Assembly: GCA_027314915.1 (NCBI GenBank)
Contig: DAHUZZ010000013.1
Span: 1-53,699, forward strand
Reading direction: 5' to 3'
DNA from: Thermoplasmata archaeon
GTDB taxonomy: Archaea; Thermoplasmatota; Thermoplasmata; Lutacidiplasmatales; UBA184
DNA: 53,699 bases
Position numbers and translations under genes: made by a program
In this document: positions 33,625 through 41,363 of the stretch, one piece after another
Layout: each line of letters opens with the position of its first letter
Position numbering within the stretch: position 1 is the stretch's first letter
The notes under the pieces: model-generated
Seen by the model: only the letters and a program-made list of their open reading frames with translations
The model's database searches: none
What the model was told of the DNA's origin: nothing

Positions 33625-33795
33625 GCCGCCGGGCCGGTCGGCCGGATCGCACCGCGGGGGACGCGGAGACCCGGTTCATCCGGCGGCGTCCACCCCCTCG
33701 GCGCCTTCGCCGATCCCCCGATCCCGGGGAACGGGGGTCCGACCCTCGGGGCGGGCGCGGAGCTCGCGTTCCTCGTCGCCCTCGCGGGCGCCCTC

Positions 33796-34092
33796 GTGGG
33801 ATACCTCCTCGCGACCGGCGCGAGCTCGGTCGAGCTCCGTCCCGGAGGGATCCGGGTCGTGAGCCCGATCCGGAGCACGCTCGCGCCCTGGGACGATCTC
33901 CTCCGGTTCCCGTGCGACACGGCCTTCGCCGAGATGGCGCCCGTCTTCGCGGCGCCCGAGTTCCGGGGACGCCGTCGGCTCACCTCGGTCACCGTGAACG
34001 AACGCCCGGGCCGGGCCCTCCTCGCCGACCGCCGGTCCGAGCGGGTCCCCCTGGAGGGCCGCTCCCGGTCGGCCGGGTCGAGAGGAAGCTAA
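33796..34092 (+). CDS. Small membrane-anchored PH-like domain protein, start unclear
   Basis: 98 residues from GTG 33796. The visible domain is SSVELRPGGIRVVSPIRSTL followed by a Trp-Asp pair, the beginning of a PH-like beta barrel similar in layout to the products at 596 and 2762. The hydrophobic segment (ELAFLVALAGALVGYLLA) begins before this GTG. The frame is open back to the tyrS stop (33622-33624, same frame) without ATG, GTG or TTG. Either a rare start codon is used upstream, or the helix is shortened, or a low level of tyrS readthrough makes it. Function unknown. Confidence 0.42.
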   Translation: MGYLLATGASSVELRPGGIRVVSPIRSTLAPWDDLLRFPCDTAFAEMAPVFAAPEFRGRRRLTSVTVNERPGRALLADRRSERVPLEGRSRSAGSRGS

Positions 34093-34148
34093 CCCTCTAG
34101 CGACTTTTCGCCCCCGGCCGGCCCGGCGGTGGAGTTGGGCGCCGAACC

Positions 34149-34157
34149 GTCTTATGG
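34149..34157 (+). promoter_or_regulatory. TATA-like box upstream of the ClC gene
   Basis: GTCTTATGG would place the transcript start near 34179, just before TTG 34188 and 36 nt before GTG 34215. Confidence 0.45.
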
Positions 34158-34214
34158 GGCTCCTGGCTCGAAGACCCCCGATCCTCCTTGTCCCCTCTCC
34201 GGCCGTCCGGCGAC

Positions 34215-35750
34215 GTGGCCCCTCCGAGGCCGTGGGGGGCCCGGCTCCAGGGCTATCTACGGTGGCGCTGGGCCCGGGCGGTCCATTCGACCCCCACGCG
34301 GGAGCGCAACTGGGTCTCCATCTCGCGGGAGCTCCTGCGGTGGACGCTGCTCGCGGTTCCGATCGGCGTGGTGGCCGGCCTGGGGGCCGCCGCCTTCTAC
34401 TTCCTGTGGCTGGAGTTCACCCGGTTCTTCCTGGTCGGCCTCGTCGGGATCACCTACCCCTACGCGGGGGCCCCGGCGGGCGGCGTGGTGCTCTGGAACA
34501 GCAGCTTCCCGAGGATCCTGCTGCTCCCGGCCGTCATGGTGCTCGGGGGGCTCGGCTGCGGCGTCATCGTCGAGCGGCTCGCCCCCGAGGTGGCCGGGCA
34601 CGGCACCGACGCGGCGATCCGCTCCTTCCACGTCGCCGGCGGCCGGACCCGCCTCCGGGTCCCGTTCCTCAAGATGCTGGCCTCGGCGCTCACGCTCGGC
34701 ACGGGGGGGAGCGGAGGGCGGGAGGGGCCCGCGGCGCAGATCGGCAGCGGGTTCGGCTCGGCCTGGGCCGAGCTCCTCAACATGCCCGCGAAGGAGCGCC
34801 GGATCGCGCTCGCCACCGGCCTCGGGGCCGGCGTCGGCGCCATCTTCCGGGCGCCGCTCGGTGGCGCGATCTACGCGGCCGAGGTCTTCTACATCCAGGA
34901 CTTCGAGCCGGAGGTCTTCTTTCCGGCGATCATCGCCTCGGTGATCAGCTACTCGATCTTCGGGGTCTTCTACGGCTTCGCGACGCTCTTCGCCCTCCCG
35001 CCCGGCGGCGTCAACTGGAACGTCGGCCAGATGCCGCTCTACGCGCTGCTCGGCCTCATCTGCGCCGGCGTCGGCGTCGCCTTCATCCGGTTCTTCCGCT
35101 GGTCGCAGCAGAAGTTCGCGGGCCTGCCGATCCGCCCCATGTTCCGGGTCACGGCGGGGATGGCGCTCGCCTCGGCCTCCATCCTGCTGGTCTACTTCGC
35201 GCTCCCCTGGTCGAACCACTTCGCCGCGCTCGCCGCGCTCAACGTGGGGTACGGCTTCGTCCAGGCGACGATGCTCGGCCAGGTGGGGCTGGTGCCGCTC
35301 GTGCCGGCCGCCATCCTCGCCGTGACGGCGGCCATCGTGCTGCGGGTCGCGACCACCGGCCTGACCGTCGGCAGCGGCGGGGCGGCCGGGCTGTTCGGCA
35401 CGAGCGTCGTGGTGGGCGCCTTCATCGGGGTCTCCGTCGGCGCGGCGTTCCACCAGGTGCTCCCGTCGGTCGTCTCGGCGAGCGAGATCTCCGGCTTCGC
35501 CATCGTGGGGATGATGAGCTTCTTCGGCGGCGTGTCGAAGGCGCCCCTCGCGGTGCTGGTGATGGTCGTCGAGATGACGGGCAGCTACTCGCTCCTCGTC
35601 CCCGCGATGCTCGCGATCTTCATCGCCTACATCGGGACCGGACCGTACCACCTCTACTCGGAGCAGGTCCCGACCCGGCTCGACAGCCCCGCGCACGTCG
35701 ACGAGTACTCGGACCGACTGCTCCGCTCGAGGGAACGCCGGGCGTCCTGA
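34215..35750 (+). CDS. ClC-family chloride channel or Cl-/H+ antiporter
   Basis: About 511 residues with 10 or more membrane helices. The selectivity-filter motifs are visible: GTGGSGGREGPAAQIGSG (the GREGP signature, about residue 170), GVGAIFRAPLGGAIYAAEV and GSGGAAGLFGTSVVVGAFIG. It moves chloride across the membrane. No CBS domains follow; the protein ends soon after the membrane part. The start is uncertain: GTG 34215, or TTG 34188, which fits the TATA-like box better. Confidence 0.9.
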   Translation: MAPPRPWGARLQGYLRWRWARAVHSTPTRERNWVSISRELLRWTLLAVPIGVVAGLGAAAFYFLWLEFTRFFLVGLVGITYPYAGAPAGGVVLWNSSFPRILLLPAVMVLGGLGCGVIVERLAPEVAGHGTDAAIRSFHVAGGRTRLRVPFLKMLASALTLGTGGSGGREGPAAQIGSGFGSAWAELLNMPAKERRIALATGLGAGVGAIFRAPLGGAIYAAEVFYIQDFEPEVFFPAIIASVISYSIFGVFYGFATLFALPPGGVNWNVGQMPLYALLGLICAGVGVAFIRFFRWSQQKFAGLPIRPMFRVTAGMALASASILLVYFALPWSNHFAALAALNVGYGFVQATMLGQVGLVPLVPAAILAVTAAIVLRVATTGLTVGSGGAAGLFGTSVVVGAFIGVSVGAAFHQVLPSVVSASEISGFAIVGMMSFFGGVSKAPLAVLVMVVEMTGSYSLLVPAMLAIFIAYIGTGPYHLYSEQVPTRLDSPAHVDEYSDRLLRSRERRAS

Positions 35751-36040
35751 GCGCGGGGCCCGTCTCCCGCCTCGCCGCTCCGGGCGCGGTCACGGGCGTC
35801 CGGTCCTCCCGTCGAAGGAGGGCGGGTTCCAGCCCGCGGTCCATGTTCGACCGGGGCCGGCGCGGGCGGGGCCGAGTAGAACGCCTCGAAGAGGGATCGG
35901 CCTCTCCCCGCGAGATCTGGGACGACCTGGACGAGGGAGATTCCGGGAACGTCCCTTCGGCCCCCGGACGGGATCGGGCGGAAGGAGTTCGTGGAGACGA
36001 TCCGGACGACCCGAGGCACGCCGAGCTGCCGGGATCCCTC

Positions 36041-36819
36041 ATGGAGGGCGGGCGACGCGTCTTCGTGGCCGGCGAGCCGGGCTCGCTCCGGGCGGCCCTC
36101 GTGGACGATCGGTGGAACCCCGACGAGCCCACGGCCGTCGGGACCGATGCCGAAGCGATCCGGAGCCGGCTCCGTCCCTCCACCGGTGGGACGTGCGTGG
36201 GGGGCTCTCACGAACTGTCGCGGAGGAGCTCTCGGCGATCTTCCGCCCGCACCTCGCCTCAGAACCGGGTCTCACGGCGGGCGTCTACTTCGTCCTCAGG
36301 CGACCCGCGGAACCGTACCGATCGCCCCGGGTCCGTGGGTGGACCGCCGGAGAGGCCGCGCGGGTGGATCCGGCGCCCACGCGGATTCGGGGGCCCTACG
36401 GGGACGGCGCGGATCGGCTCGCCCAGGCCAAGGTCGCCGCGGGGATGGATCCGGGGAGGATCGTAGGGTGGATGAGGACCGGGGGCCGGACCCCGAAGCA
36501 CGCGGGCATCGGAGGCCACGTCCTGGAAGCGTATCGGAACCAGGGGCTCGGATCGGCCGCCGCGTATCTCGTGGCCCGTGAGGCCCCACGCGCCGGCCGC
36601 GACCCCGTCGGGAGCACGGGCGAGGATGATCCGCGCTCCCAGCGCGTGGCACGCAAGCTCGGTTTCGAGGAAATCGGCCGGGACGGGTGGGTGATCTCCC
36701 CAGGGTGGTCCGAGAGGGGCGGCGATCGGCCCGGCGACGCCGGATCGGGCCCGCTTCGGCTCCTCGTCCGACCGGAGGACATCGCGGCCGTGACGCGCCG
36801 CCGCTTCGGGTGGCCATGA
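36041..36819 (+). pseudogene. GNAT acetyltransferase gene interrupted by a frameshift in a G6 run
   Basis: The 5' part (from ATG 36041, possibly from ATG 35843) reads VFVAGEPGSLRAALVDDRWN and continues to about 36198. The 3' part is in another frame from about 36195: LSRTVAEELSAIFRPHLASE, then the acetyl-CoA loop VLEAYRNQGLGSAAAYL and RVARKLGFEEIG. Together they give one full GNAT protein. The join falls in GGGGGG (36199-36204), so a one-base slip explains it. It is a sequencing error, a pseudogene or a switchable gene. The substrate is unknown. The DNA methylase gene follows 55 nt downstream. Confidence 0.65.
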
Positions 36820-36874
36820 TGCCTCGGGATCGATCCGGGCCGGTGGGCCGAGAGCCCGTCGGCTCCCGACCTTC

Positions 36875-37549
36875 ATGTGCCTCGATGCCGGGGTACCCGC
36901 GGCCAGGCTGCCCCTGCCCAAGGGATCGCGGGCGGACGATGTCCGAGGCCCGGAACGCGTCGTTCGCCTCCGCATCGAACGCTTTTCTCGCCGCGGGGAC
37001 GTGGTCCTCGACCCGTTCGCGGGGTTCGGAGGGACGTTGGCCATGGCGGAGCGCCTCGGCCGTTCCGCCTACGGCGTGGAACGGGATCCCGACCGGGCCG
37101 CGTACGGTCGCAGCCTGCTGCGCACCCGGAGCCACCTCCGTACCGGAGGTGCGAAGGAGCTGGGCTCCCTGGGGTTTCCGAGGTTCGACCTGAGTCTGAC
37201 CTCCCCTCCGTACACGTCCCGCCAGGATCCCTGGAACCCTCTTCGAGCTCGGGGGGGCGGGGGGTACTCGGGCGATCTGGGGGACCTTTCCAAGATCTTC
37301 TCCGGGGTGGGCCGGCTGGGAAAACCTGGCGCCCGTGTGGTCCTCGAGACCTCCCACATTCGTCCCGCGAGGTATCCCCGCCCGACCACCTTTCTCGCCG
37401 GGGATGTGGCCGCCCGGCTCTCGAAGCTGTTCCGGCCGGAAGGAGAGATCGTGATCGGTTGGACCGGAAGACCACGTTACCGGGGGGGCGGCACCTGTGG
37501 CCATGGCCAGGATCACAGCTACGTCGTCGTGTTCCGGACGACCCGGTAG
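36875..37549 (+). CDS. DNA methyltransferase (N4-cytosine/N6-adenine class)
   Basis: 224 residues. The SAM-binding motif DPFAGFGGTLAMAERLGR is at about residue 45. The catalytic motif SLTSPPYTS (TSPPY, typical of N4-C and some N6-A enzymes) is at about 108. There is no large target-recognition insert. No restriction enzyme gene is adjacent, so it may be a solitary methylase or part of an element. The end GHGQDHSYVVVF is common in small archaeal members. The start at 36875 has no clear Shine-Dalgarno or TATA. Confidence 0.8.
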   Translation: MCLDAGVPAARLPLPKGSRADDVRGPERVVRLRIERFSRRGDVVLDPFAGFGGTLAMAERLGRSAYGVERDPDRAAYGRSLLRTRSHLRTGGAKELGSLGFPRFDLSLTSPPYTSRQDPWNPLRARGGGGYSGDLGDLSKIFSGVGRLGKPGARVVLETSHIRPARYPRPTTFLAGDVAARLSKLFRPEGEIVIGWTGRPRYRGGGTCGHGQDHSYVVVFRTTR

Positions 37550-37688
37550 CGGGGCCGGAGGGACCCGCGAGGGAGGTACGCTCCCCACGGGGAGACGGCG
37601 GCATGCCGGCGCCCCCCCACGTCGTGAGTCCGCCCGTCTCCGAGCTCCTCGCTCCGAGCCATCGGACCCCGGATCGGGCACGCGCAAC

Positions 37689-37697
37689 CCTAAATAC
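37689..37697 (+). promoter_or_regulatory. TATA box of the L7Ae operon
   Basis: CCTAAATAC, the same 9-mer as at 9335. The transcript start should lie near 37717, leaving a leader of about 55 nt that contains the kink-turn-like hairpin. Confidence 0.65.
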
Positions 37698-37723
37698 AGG
37701 GAGCCGTACCCCGCCGCTACCCG

Positions 37724-37768
37724 TGAGCCGAGGACCCCCCCGACGGGGGGGGCTCCGCTGACGCGAGG
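37724..37768 (+). promoter_or_regulatory. Kink-turn-like hairpin in the L7Ae leader, probable autoregulatory element
   Basis: GA (37730-37731), a stem of GGA plus seven C pairing with G-run plus TCC, loop GAC (37742-37744), then a three-base bulge GCT and GA (37757-37761). GA on one side and N-N-U-G-A on the other, next to a GC stem, is the kink-turn arrangement that L7Ae binds. L7Ae is known to repress its own mRNA through such an element in other archaea. The outer stem here is weak (two pairs after a C-C mismatch). Confidence 0.55.
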
Positions 37769-37773
37769 CAACC

Positions 37774-38145
37774 ATGGCACGACCCATCTACGTACGGTTC
37801 GAGACACCCCCCGAACTCGCCGACAAGGCCCTCCAGCTGATCCAGATCGCCCACGAGACGGGCAAGATCCGGGTCGGCACCAACGAGGTCACGAAGTCCA
37901 GCGAGCGCGCGGAGGCGAAGCTCGTGGTGATGGCCGAGGACGTCGACCCCGCCGAGATCCTGGTCCACATCCCGATGCTCTGCGAGGAGAAGCGGATCCC
38001 CTACGTCTACGTCCCGAAGAAGCAGCGGCTCGGCGCCGCCGCCGGGCTCTCGAAATCCTCGGCCAGCGTCGCGATCGTCGAACCGGGCGAGGCGAAGAGC
38101 CTCCTGGAAGAGCTGGTCCGGACCGCCCCCACGCTGAAGCAGTAG
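37774..38145 (+). CDS. rpl7ae: Ribosomal protein L7Ae, also core protein of box C/D and H/ACA RNPs and RNase P
   Basis: 123 residues, full length. [20 protein letters not shown] is the kink-turn RNA-binding signature (GTNEVTK), followed by [19 protein letters not shown] and [13 protein letters not shown]. It binds kink-turns in rRNA and guide RNAs. It is the first gene of a conserved archaeal cluster with S28e and L24e. Its ATG follows a leader with its own probable binding site. Confidence 0.97.
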   Translation: MARPIYVRFETPPELADKALQLIQIAHETGKIRVGTNEVTKSSERAEAKLVVMAEDVDPAEILVHIPMLCEEKRIPYVYVPKKQRLGAAAGLSKSSASVAIVEPGEAKSLLEELVRTAPTLKQ

Positions 38146-38179
38146 GCCGGACCGTAGCGGGGGAAAGGGGGTCTCGAGC

Positions 38180-38392
38180 GTGGCGGAGGAGAAGGGCTCG
38201 CCCGCCGAGGTCGTCGAACTCATCGGCCGGACCGGGATGGCCGGCGAGGCCACCCAGGTGAAAGTCCGGGTCCTCGCGGGACGCGATCGGGGCAAGATCA
38301 TCACGCGGAACGTCACGGGACCGATCCGGGTGGGGGACGTCCTCGTCCTCCGCGAGACGGCCCGGGAAGCGCGCAAGCTCTCGGTGCGCTAG
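38180..38392 (+). CDS. rps28e: Ribosomal protein S28e
   Basis: 70 residues. [40 protein letters not shown] and [12 protein letters not shown] are the S28e signature, an OB-fold protein of the small subunit near the mRNA exit. It starts with GTG, 34 nt after L7Ae. Gene order L7Ae-S28e-L24e is standard in archaea. Confidence 0.96.
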   Translation: MAEEKGSPAEVVELIGRTGMAGEATQVKVRVLAGRDRGKIITRNVTGPIRVGDVLVLRETAREARKLSVR

Positions 38393-38400
38393 GGCGGAAC

Positions 38401-38868
38401 ATGGTCGTCAAGCGCCAATGCAGCTTCTGCGCCGGCGAGATCGAGCCCGGCACCGGGCTCATGTTCGTCAAGCGCGACGGAACGGTCTTCCACTTCTGCT
38501 CCGGCTCCTGCCGGAAGCAGCAGCTGGGGCTCGGACGGGTCGGCCACCGGGTCCGATGGACCCGCGCGCACACGCTCAAGCGGGAGCAGGCCACCGCCTC
38601 CGCCTCCTCGGCGACGGCCCGGGCCGCCCCGGGATCGGCCCCTCGCACGCCGCCCGTCAAGGGGACCCCGGCCCGCGATCGGCCGGCGACGCCCGAGAAG
38701 GCGCCGGCCGTCGCGAAGCCGCCCGCTGCGACGACCGCACCGGCGGCGCCCGCCGAGCCGGCCGGAGCGACGGCGGCCGCTGAGGCTCCGGCCCCGTCCG
38801 CCGCGAAGCCGGCGAAGAAGCCGCGCCCCGCGAAGGGGAAGCCGCCAGAGAACGCCCCGGCGGCCTGA
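38401..38868 (+). CDS. rpl24e: Ribosomal protein L24e with long Ala/Pro/Lys tail
   Basis: 155 residues; the normal archaeal protein is about 60. The core has the four zinc cysteines (CSFCAGEIEPGTG... and FCSGSCRKQ). From about residue 65 the chain is a low-complexity Ala/Pro/Lys/Thr tail, probably disordered and basic. The gene starts 8 nt after S28e. In many archaea ndk and infB follow; here the operon ends and ndk is 3.4 kb away. Confidence 0.93.
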   Translation: MVVKRQCSFCAGEIEPGTGLMFVKRDGTVFHFCSGSCRKQQLGLGRVGHRVRWTRAHTLKREQATASASSATARAAPGSAPRTPPVKGTPARDRPATPEKAPAVAKPPAATTAPAAPAEPAGATAAAEAPAPSAAKPAKKPRPAKGKPPENAPAA

Positions 38869-38910
38869 GCGCCCGGTGCCCGTCCCCCGTCGTTCGCCTG
38901 GACGCACCTA

Positions 38911-38919
38911 GATTAACCG
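38911..38919 (+). promoter_or_regulatory. TATA-like box of the split Cas4-like pair
   Basis: GATTAACCG is centred about 27 nt before GTG 38941. Confidence 0.45.
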
Positions 38920-38940
38920 CGGAAGCTCGTTCGAACCCGG

Positions 38941-39222
38941 GTGCCCCCCTCGGCCGAGCCCGATCCGCCCGGGCGCTGGGTGAGCGTCCACGAGCTCGCC
39001 GAGTGGGTCTACTGCCCACGGGCGCACTACTATGCCCGGCGCCTTCCGGCCGGGTCCGAGGATCCTTCGGCGGCCGAGGGGCGGATCCGGGGCGCGTCCT
39101 ACCATGCCGGGTACCTCACGGACGCGCTCGACCGCGAGCATCGGACGGATCGCTGGTGGGTCGGGGCGCTGATCGGCGCGGGGATGATCGTGGCGGCGTT
39201 CCTGATCCTCCTCCCTCCATGA
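38941..39222 (+). CDS. N-terminal half of a Cas4-like nuclease with a membrane helix
   Basis: 93 residues. VSVHELAEWVYCPRAHYYAR matches the Cas4/AddB-type opening, which supplies the first cluster Cys (YCPR) and a Tyr/Arg-rich helix. A His follows in GASYHAGYL, as in motif I. The end is a membrane helix (VGALIGAGMIVAAFLILL). The stop overlaps the next ATG by four bases (ATGA, 39219-39222). Alone it lacks the catalytic core. GTG 38941 is leaderless from a TATA-like box. Confidence 0.68.
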   Translation: MPPSAEPDPPGRWVSVHELAEWVYCPRAHYYARRLPAGSEDPSAAEGRIRGASYHAGYLTDALDREHRTDRWWVGALIGAGMIVAAFLILLPP

Positions 39223-39737
39223 TCGGCCGGATCGAGCTCGCGCTCCTCCTCGGCGTCGCCGGGCTCCTCGTGCTCGCCGTGACGGCGACCGCGCTTCGGT
39301 CGGCGCGGCGCGATCGACGGCACGGGCGGCTGCTCAGCGTGGACACCCCCGCGGCCCCGGGCCGGCTGCTCCGGTCCGAGCGGTGGAAGCTCGCCGGACG
39401 ACCGGATGCGATCCGCGTCCGGCCCGATGGCCGGTCGGTCCCGATCGAGGTCAAGTCCCGGCCGGCTCCGCGGCGCGGGCCTCCGGACTCCCATGTCGCC
39501 CAGCTGTGGGCGTACTGCCTGCTCCTCGAGGAGTCGACGGGCCGGGCCCCTCCCTACGGCGTGCTGCGGTACGGCGACGGACGGGAGTACGAGCTGCCGT
39601 GGGACGAGGCTGCCCGCAGCTGGCTGTGGCAGGTCCGCCGAGCCGTCGGTCGTCCGTACGCCGGGGAGGACCGGGCCTCGCCGGGCCGCTGCTCCCGATG
39701 CGTGTTCCGTTCCCGCTGCGACCGCGCCGTCGCCTAG
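39219..39737 (+). CDS. C-terminal half of a Cas4-like PD-(D/E)XK nuclease with a membrane helix
   Basis: 172 residues. The chain opens with a membrane helix (IELALLLGVAGLLVLAVTATAL). The nuclease core is GRPDAIRV...VPIEVKSRPA (Asp and E-x-K), then HVAQLWAYCLLLEE and YGVLRYGDGREYELP. The end CSRCVFRSRC supplies three cysteines. Cas4 enzymes use one N-terminal and three C-terminal cysteines for a 4Fe-4S cluster, so the cluster would need both gene products. No CRISPR array or other cas gene is in the window; a role in general DNA repair or membrane-linked DNA processing is equally possible. Confidence 0.75.
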   Translation: MIGRIELALLLGVAGLLVLAVTATALRSARRDRRHGRLLSVDTPAAPGRLLRSERWKLAGRPDAIRVRPDGRSVPIEVKSRPAPRRGPPDSHVAQLWAYCLLLEESTGRAPPYGVLRYGDGREYELPWDEAARSWLWQVRRAVGRPYAGEDRASPGRCSRCVFRSRCDRAVA

Positions 39738-39749
39738 CCCCGCATTCTG

Positions 39750-40247
39750 TCAGCCGGTGCGGGGCGGGACCGGAGGGGACGGACCGCGTACGAGGCTCGG
39801 CTCGCACGTGACCGGGAAGTTCACCGAGCTCGCGATGAAGCAGGTGCGGTGGGCCTCCTCGTGCAGCTCGTTCGCCCGCTCGGGCGAGCCGTCGGAGATG
39901 ACGACCCGGGGATGGAGCGTGACGGAGACCATCCGGCCGCCCCCGCCGGGATCGAGCCGGAGGGTCCCCTCGGCCCCGTCCGTGTACTCCGTCACCACGA
40001 TCCCGTCCCGGGAGCAGAGGTGCAGGTAGGTGAGCAGGTGGCAGCTCGAGAGCGCGGAGACGAGCAGCTCCTCGGGGTCGACCCGGTCCGGATCGCGGCG
40101 GGGTCCGAGCCCCGAGGTGGCGAGGATCGCGGGAGCGCCCGGGATCTCGATCGAATGGGCCCGGGCATACCCGCGGTACTCGCGGGTCCCCGAACCGAGG
40201 TTACCGGTCCAGGTCACCTGCACGTGGTACCGATGCTCGGAGGACAT
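39750..40247 (-). CDS. OsmC/Ohr-family peroxiredoxin-like protein
   Basis: 165 residues. It should reduce organic or inorganic hydroperoxides. The N-terminal beta strands (YHVQVTWTGNLGSGTREYRG), the first Cys in VSALSSCHLLTYLHL and the second in AHRTCFIASSVNFPV are the two reactive cysteines of the family. A short extra segment follows the second Cys. ATG 40247 lies 25 nt from the TATA box at 40269. Confidence 0.88.
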   Translation of the reverse strand: MSSEHRYHVQVTWTGNLGSGTREYRGYARAHSIEIPGAPAILATSGLGPRRDPDRVDPEELLVSALSSCHLLTYLHLCSRDGIVVTEYTDGAEGTLRLDPGGGGRMVSVTLHPRVVISDGSPERANELHEEAHRTCFIASSVNFPVTCEPSLVRGPSPPVPPRTG

Positions 40248-40268
40248 GGCCGGGAGACGGTCCCGGCG

Positions 40269-40276
40269 ATTTAAGC
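40269..40276 (-). promoter_or_regulatory. TATA box of the OsmC gene
   Basis: GCTTAAAT on the minus strand is centred 25 nt before ATG 40247, giving a leaderless message. Confidence 0.6.
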
Positions 40277-40420
40277 GCGTGAGGCCGGGGCGCGCGGGGC
40301 CGCCGCGGGACCCCCGAGCGGTCGGCCGGATCCCCGCGGTCGCGCCGAGGGCCGGGCCCGTCCGCCCGTCGCCTTCCGAGGGCGGAAGGGTCATCTGTCC
40401 GGTGCCCGCCTGAGGGGGCC

Positions 40421-40606
40421 ATGGCCGACGTCGACCGGAAGGAGCGGATCGCCAAGGTGATCGCCGCATGGAAGGAATACCGGGCTCTCCTCGAGAGCTC
40501 CCAGGACCACGAGTTCAACTTCGGGGTCGTGATCAGCCGGGACGGCCAGCGGGCGAACGACCTGGCGCTGCGCTTCGCCGAGGCCGAGGTCCTGGGCGGG
40601 GCCTGA
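40421..40606 (+). CDS. 61-residue acidic/helical protein, unknown
   Basis: MADVDRKERIAKVIAAWKEY is followed by a short strand (EFNFGVVISRDG) and a C-terminal helix. The composition is coding-like and neither strand offers a better frame. No family is recognised and no TATA or Shine-Dalgarno is clear, so the call rests on composition. Confidence 0.45.
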   Translation: MADVDRKERIAKVIAAWKEYRALLESSQDHEFNFGVVISRDGQRANDLALRFAEAEVLGGA

Positions 40607-40630
40607 TCGATCGGGGACGCGGCGGCCCGT

Positions 40631-41361
40631 TCACCGCGGCGTGCCCCGGCGGGCGAGGAGCTCCCGGAGATCGTAAAGCTCCTCGACGCCGTCGCGCGAG
40701 GGACGTCCGCCCCGATGGAGCCACGCGGCGCGCATCCCCACCGCCCGGGTGCCCTCGACATCGCAGGCGAACGAATCCCCCGCGTGGAGCGCCTCCGAGG
40801 GAGCGACCCGGGCCCGTTCGAGCGCCCGCCGGAAGATCCTCGGGTCGGGCTTGGCCACGCCCAGCTCCGGGGAGGAGGTCACGCCCCGGATCCACGCTCC
40901 CCACCCCGGGTGGCCCCCGAGGAGCGGAAGGTCGTCCGCGTGGTTCGAGATCACGTGGAGGGGCCCCCCCGCGCGTTCAGGTCCCGGAGGACCGACCCCG
41001 CCTCCGGGAACGGCGGGCGCCACCGGGGGGAGATCGCCTCCTCGCGGACGAGCGCCACCCTCCTCTCGACGGGGCCCCGGGCGCCCCGTCGGCGGAGCGC
41101 CCGCTCGTGGACCCGGTCGGCGAATCCCGGGACCCTTCCCACGAGCCCCGGGGCGACCGGCCCGAGCTCTTCCTCGCACCGTTCGACCTCCCCAGGGAGC
41201 TCCTCCCCCGGAGGCCCGACTTCGGCGCGCTCGGCGGCCCCGCGGAATAGGGCCCGCCGGTCGGTGATCGGCTCGGCGAGCGGGCCTCCGAAGTCGAAGA
41301 AGATCGCGCGGGGCGCCGCGGCGCGGCCGGGAGCGCGGAGCCGTTCTTCCGCGCCCGGGTC
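40631..41361 (-). pseudogene. HAD-superfamily hydrolase gene interrupted by a frameshift in a 7-base run
   Basis: The N-terminal part is in one frame: AIFFDFGGPLAEPITD (motif I, with Pro where Thr is usual), then a helical cap ending VLRDLNARGG. The C-terminal part is in another: LHVISNHADDLPLL (motif II Ser), GVAKPDPRIF (motif III Lys) and ALHAGDSFACDVEG (motif IV). The frames meet at CCCCCCC (40964-40970, plus strand), so a one-base slip splits a normal phosphatase-type gene. It follows the methyltransferase gene with no clear ATG or GTG start, perhaps CTG. Error, pseudogene or slippage cannot be told apart here. Confidence 0.68.
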
Positions 41362-41363
41362 CC

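Noticed and set aside
35843-36040. Upstream extension of the GNAT gene from ATG 35843
   Set aside because: The frame is open, but the composition is not convincing; kept only as an alternative start.
38918-38945. tRNA-like T-loop GTTCGAACCC
   Set aside because: No matching acceptor, D or anticodon arms on either strand; the sequence is the leader of the Cas4-like gene.
38941-39737. A CRISPR-Cas locus
   Set aside because: The Cas4-like pair is alone: no repeat-spacer array and no cas1, cas2 or effector gene could be seen on either side.
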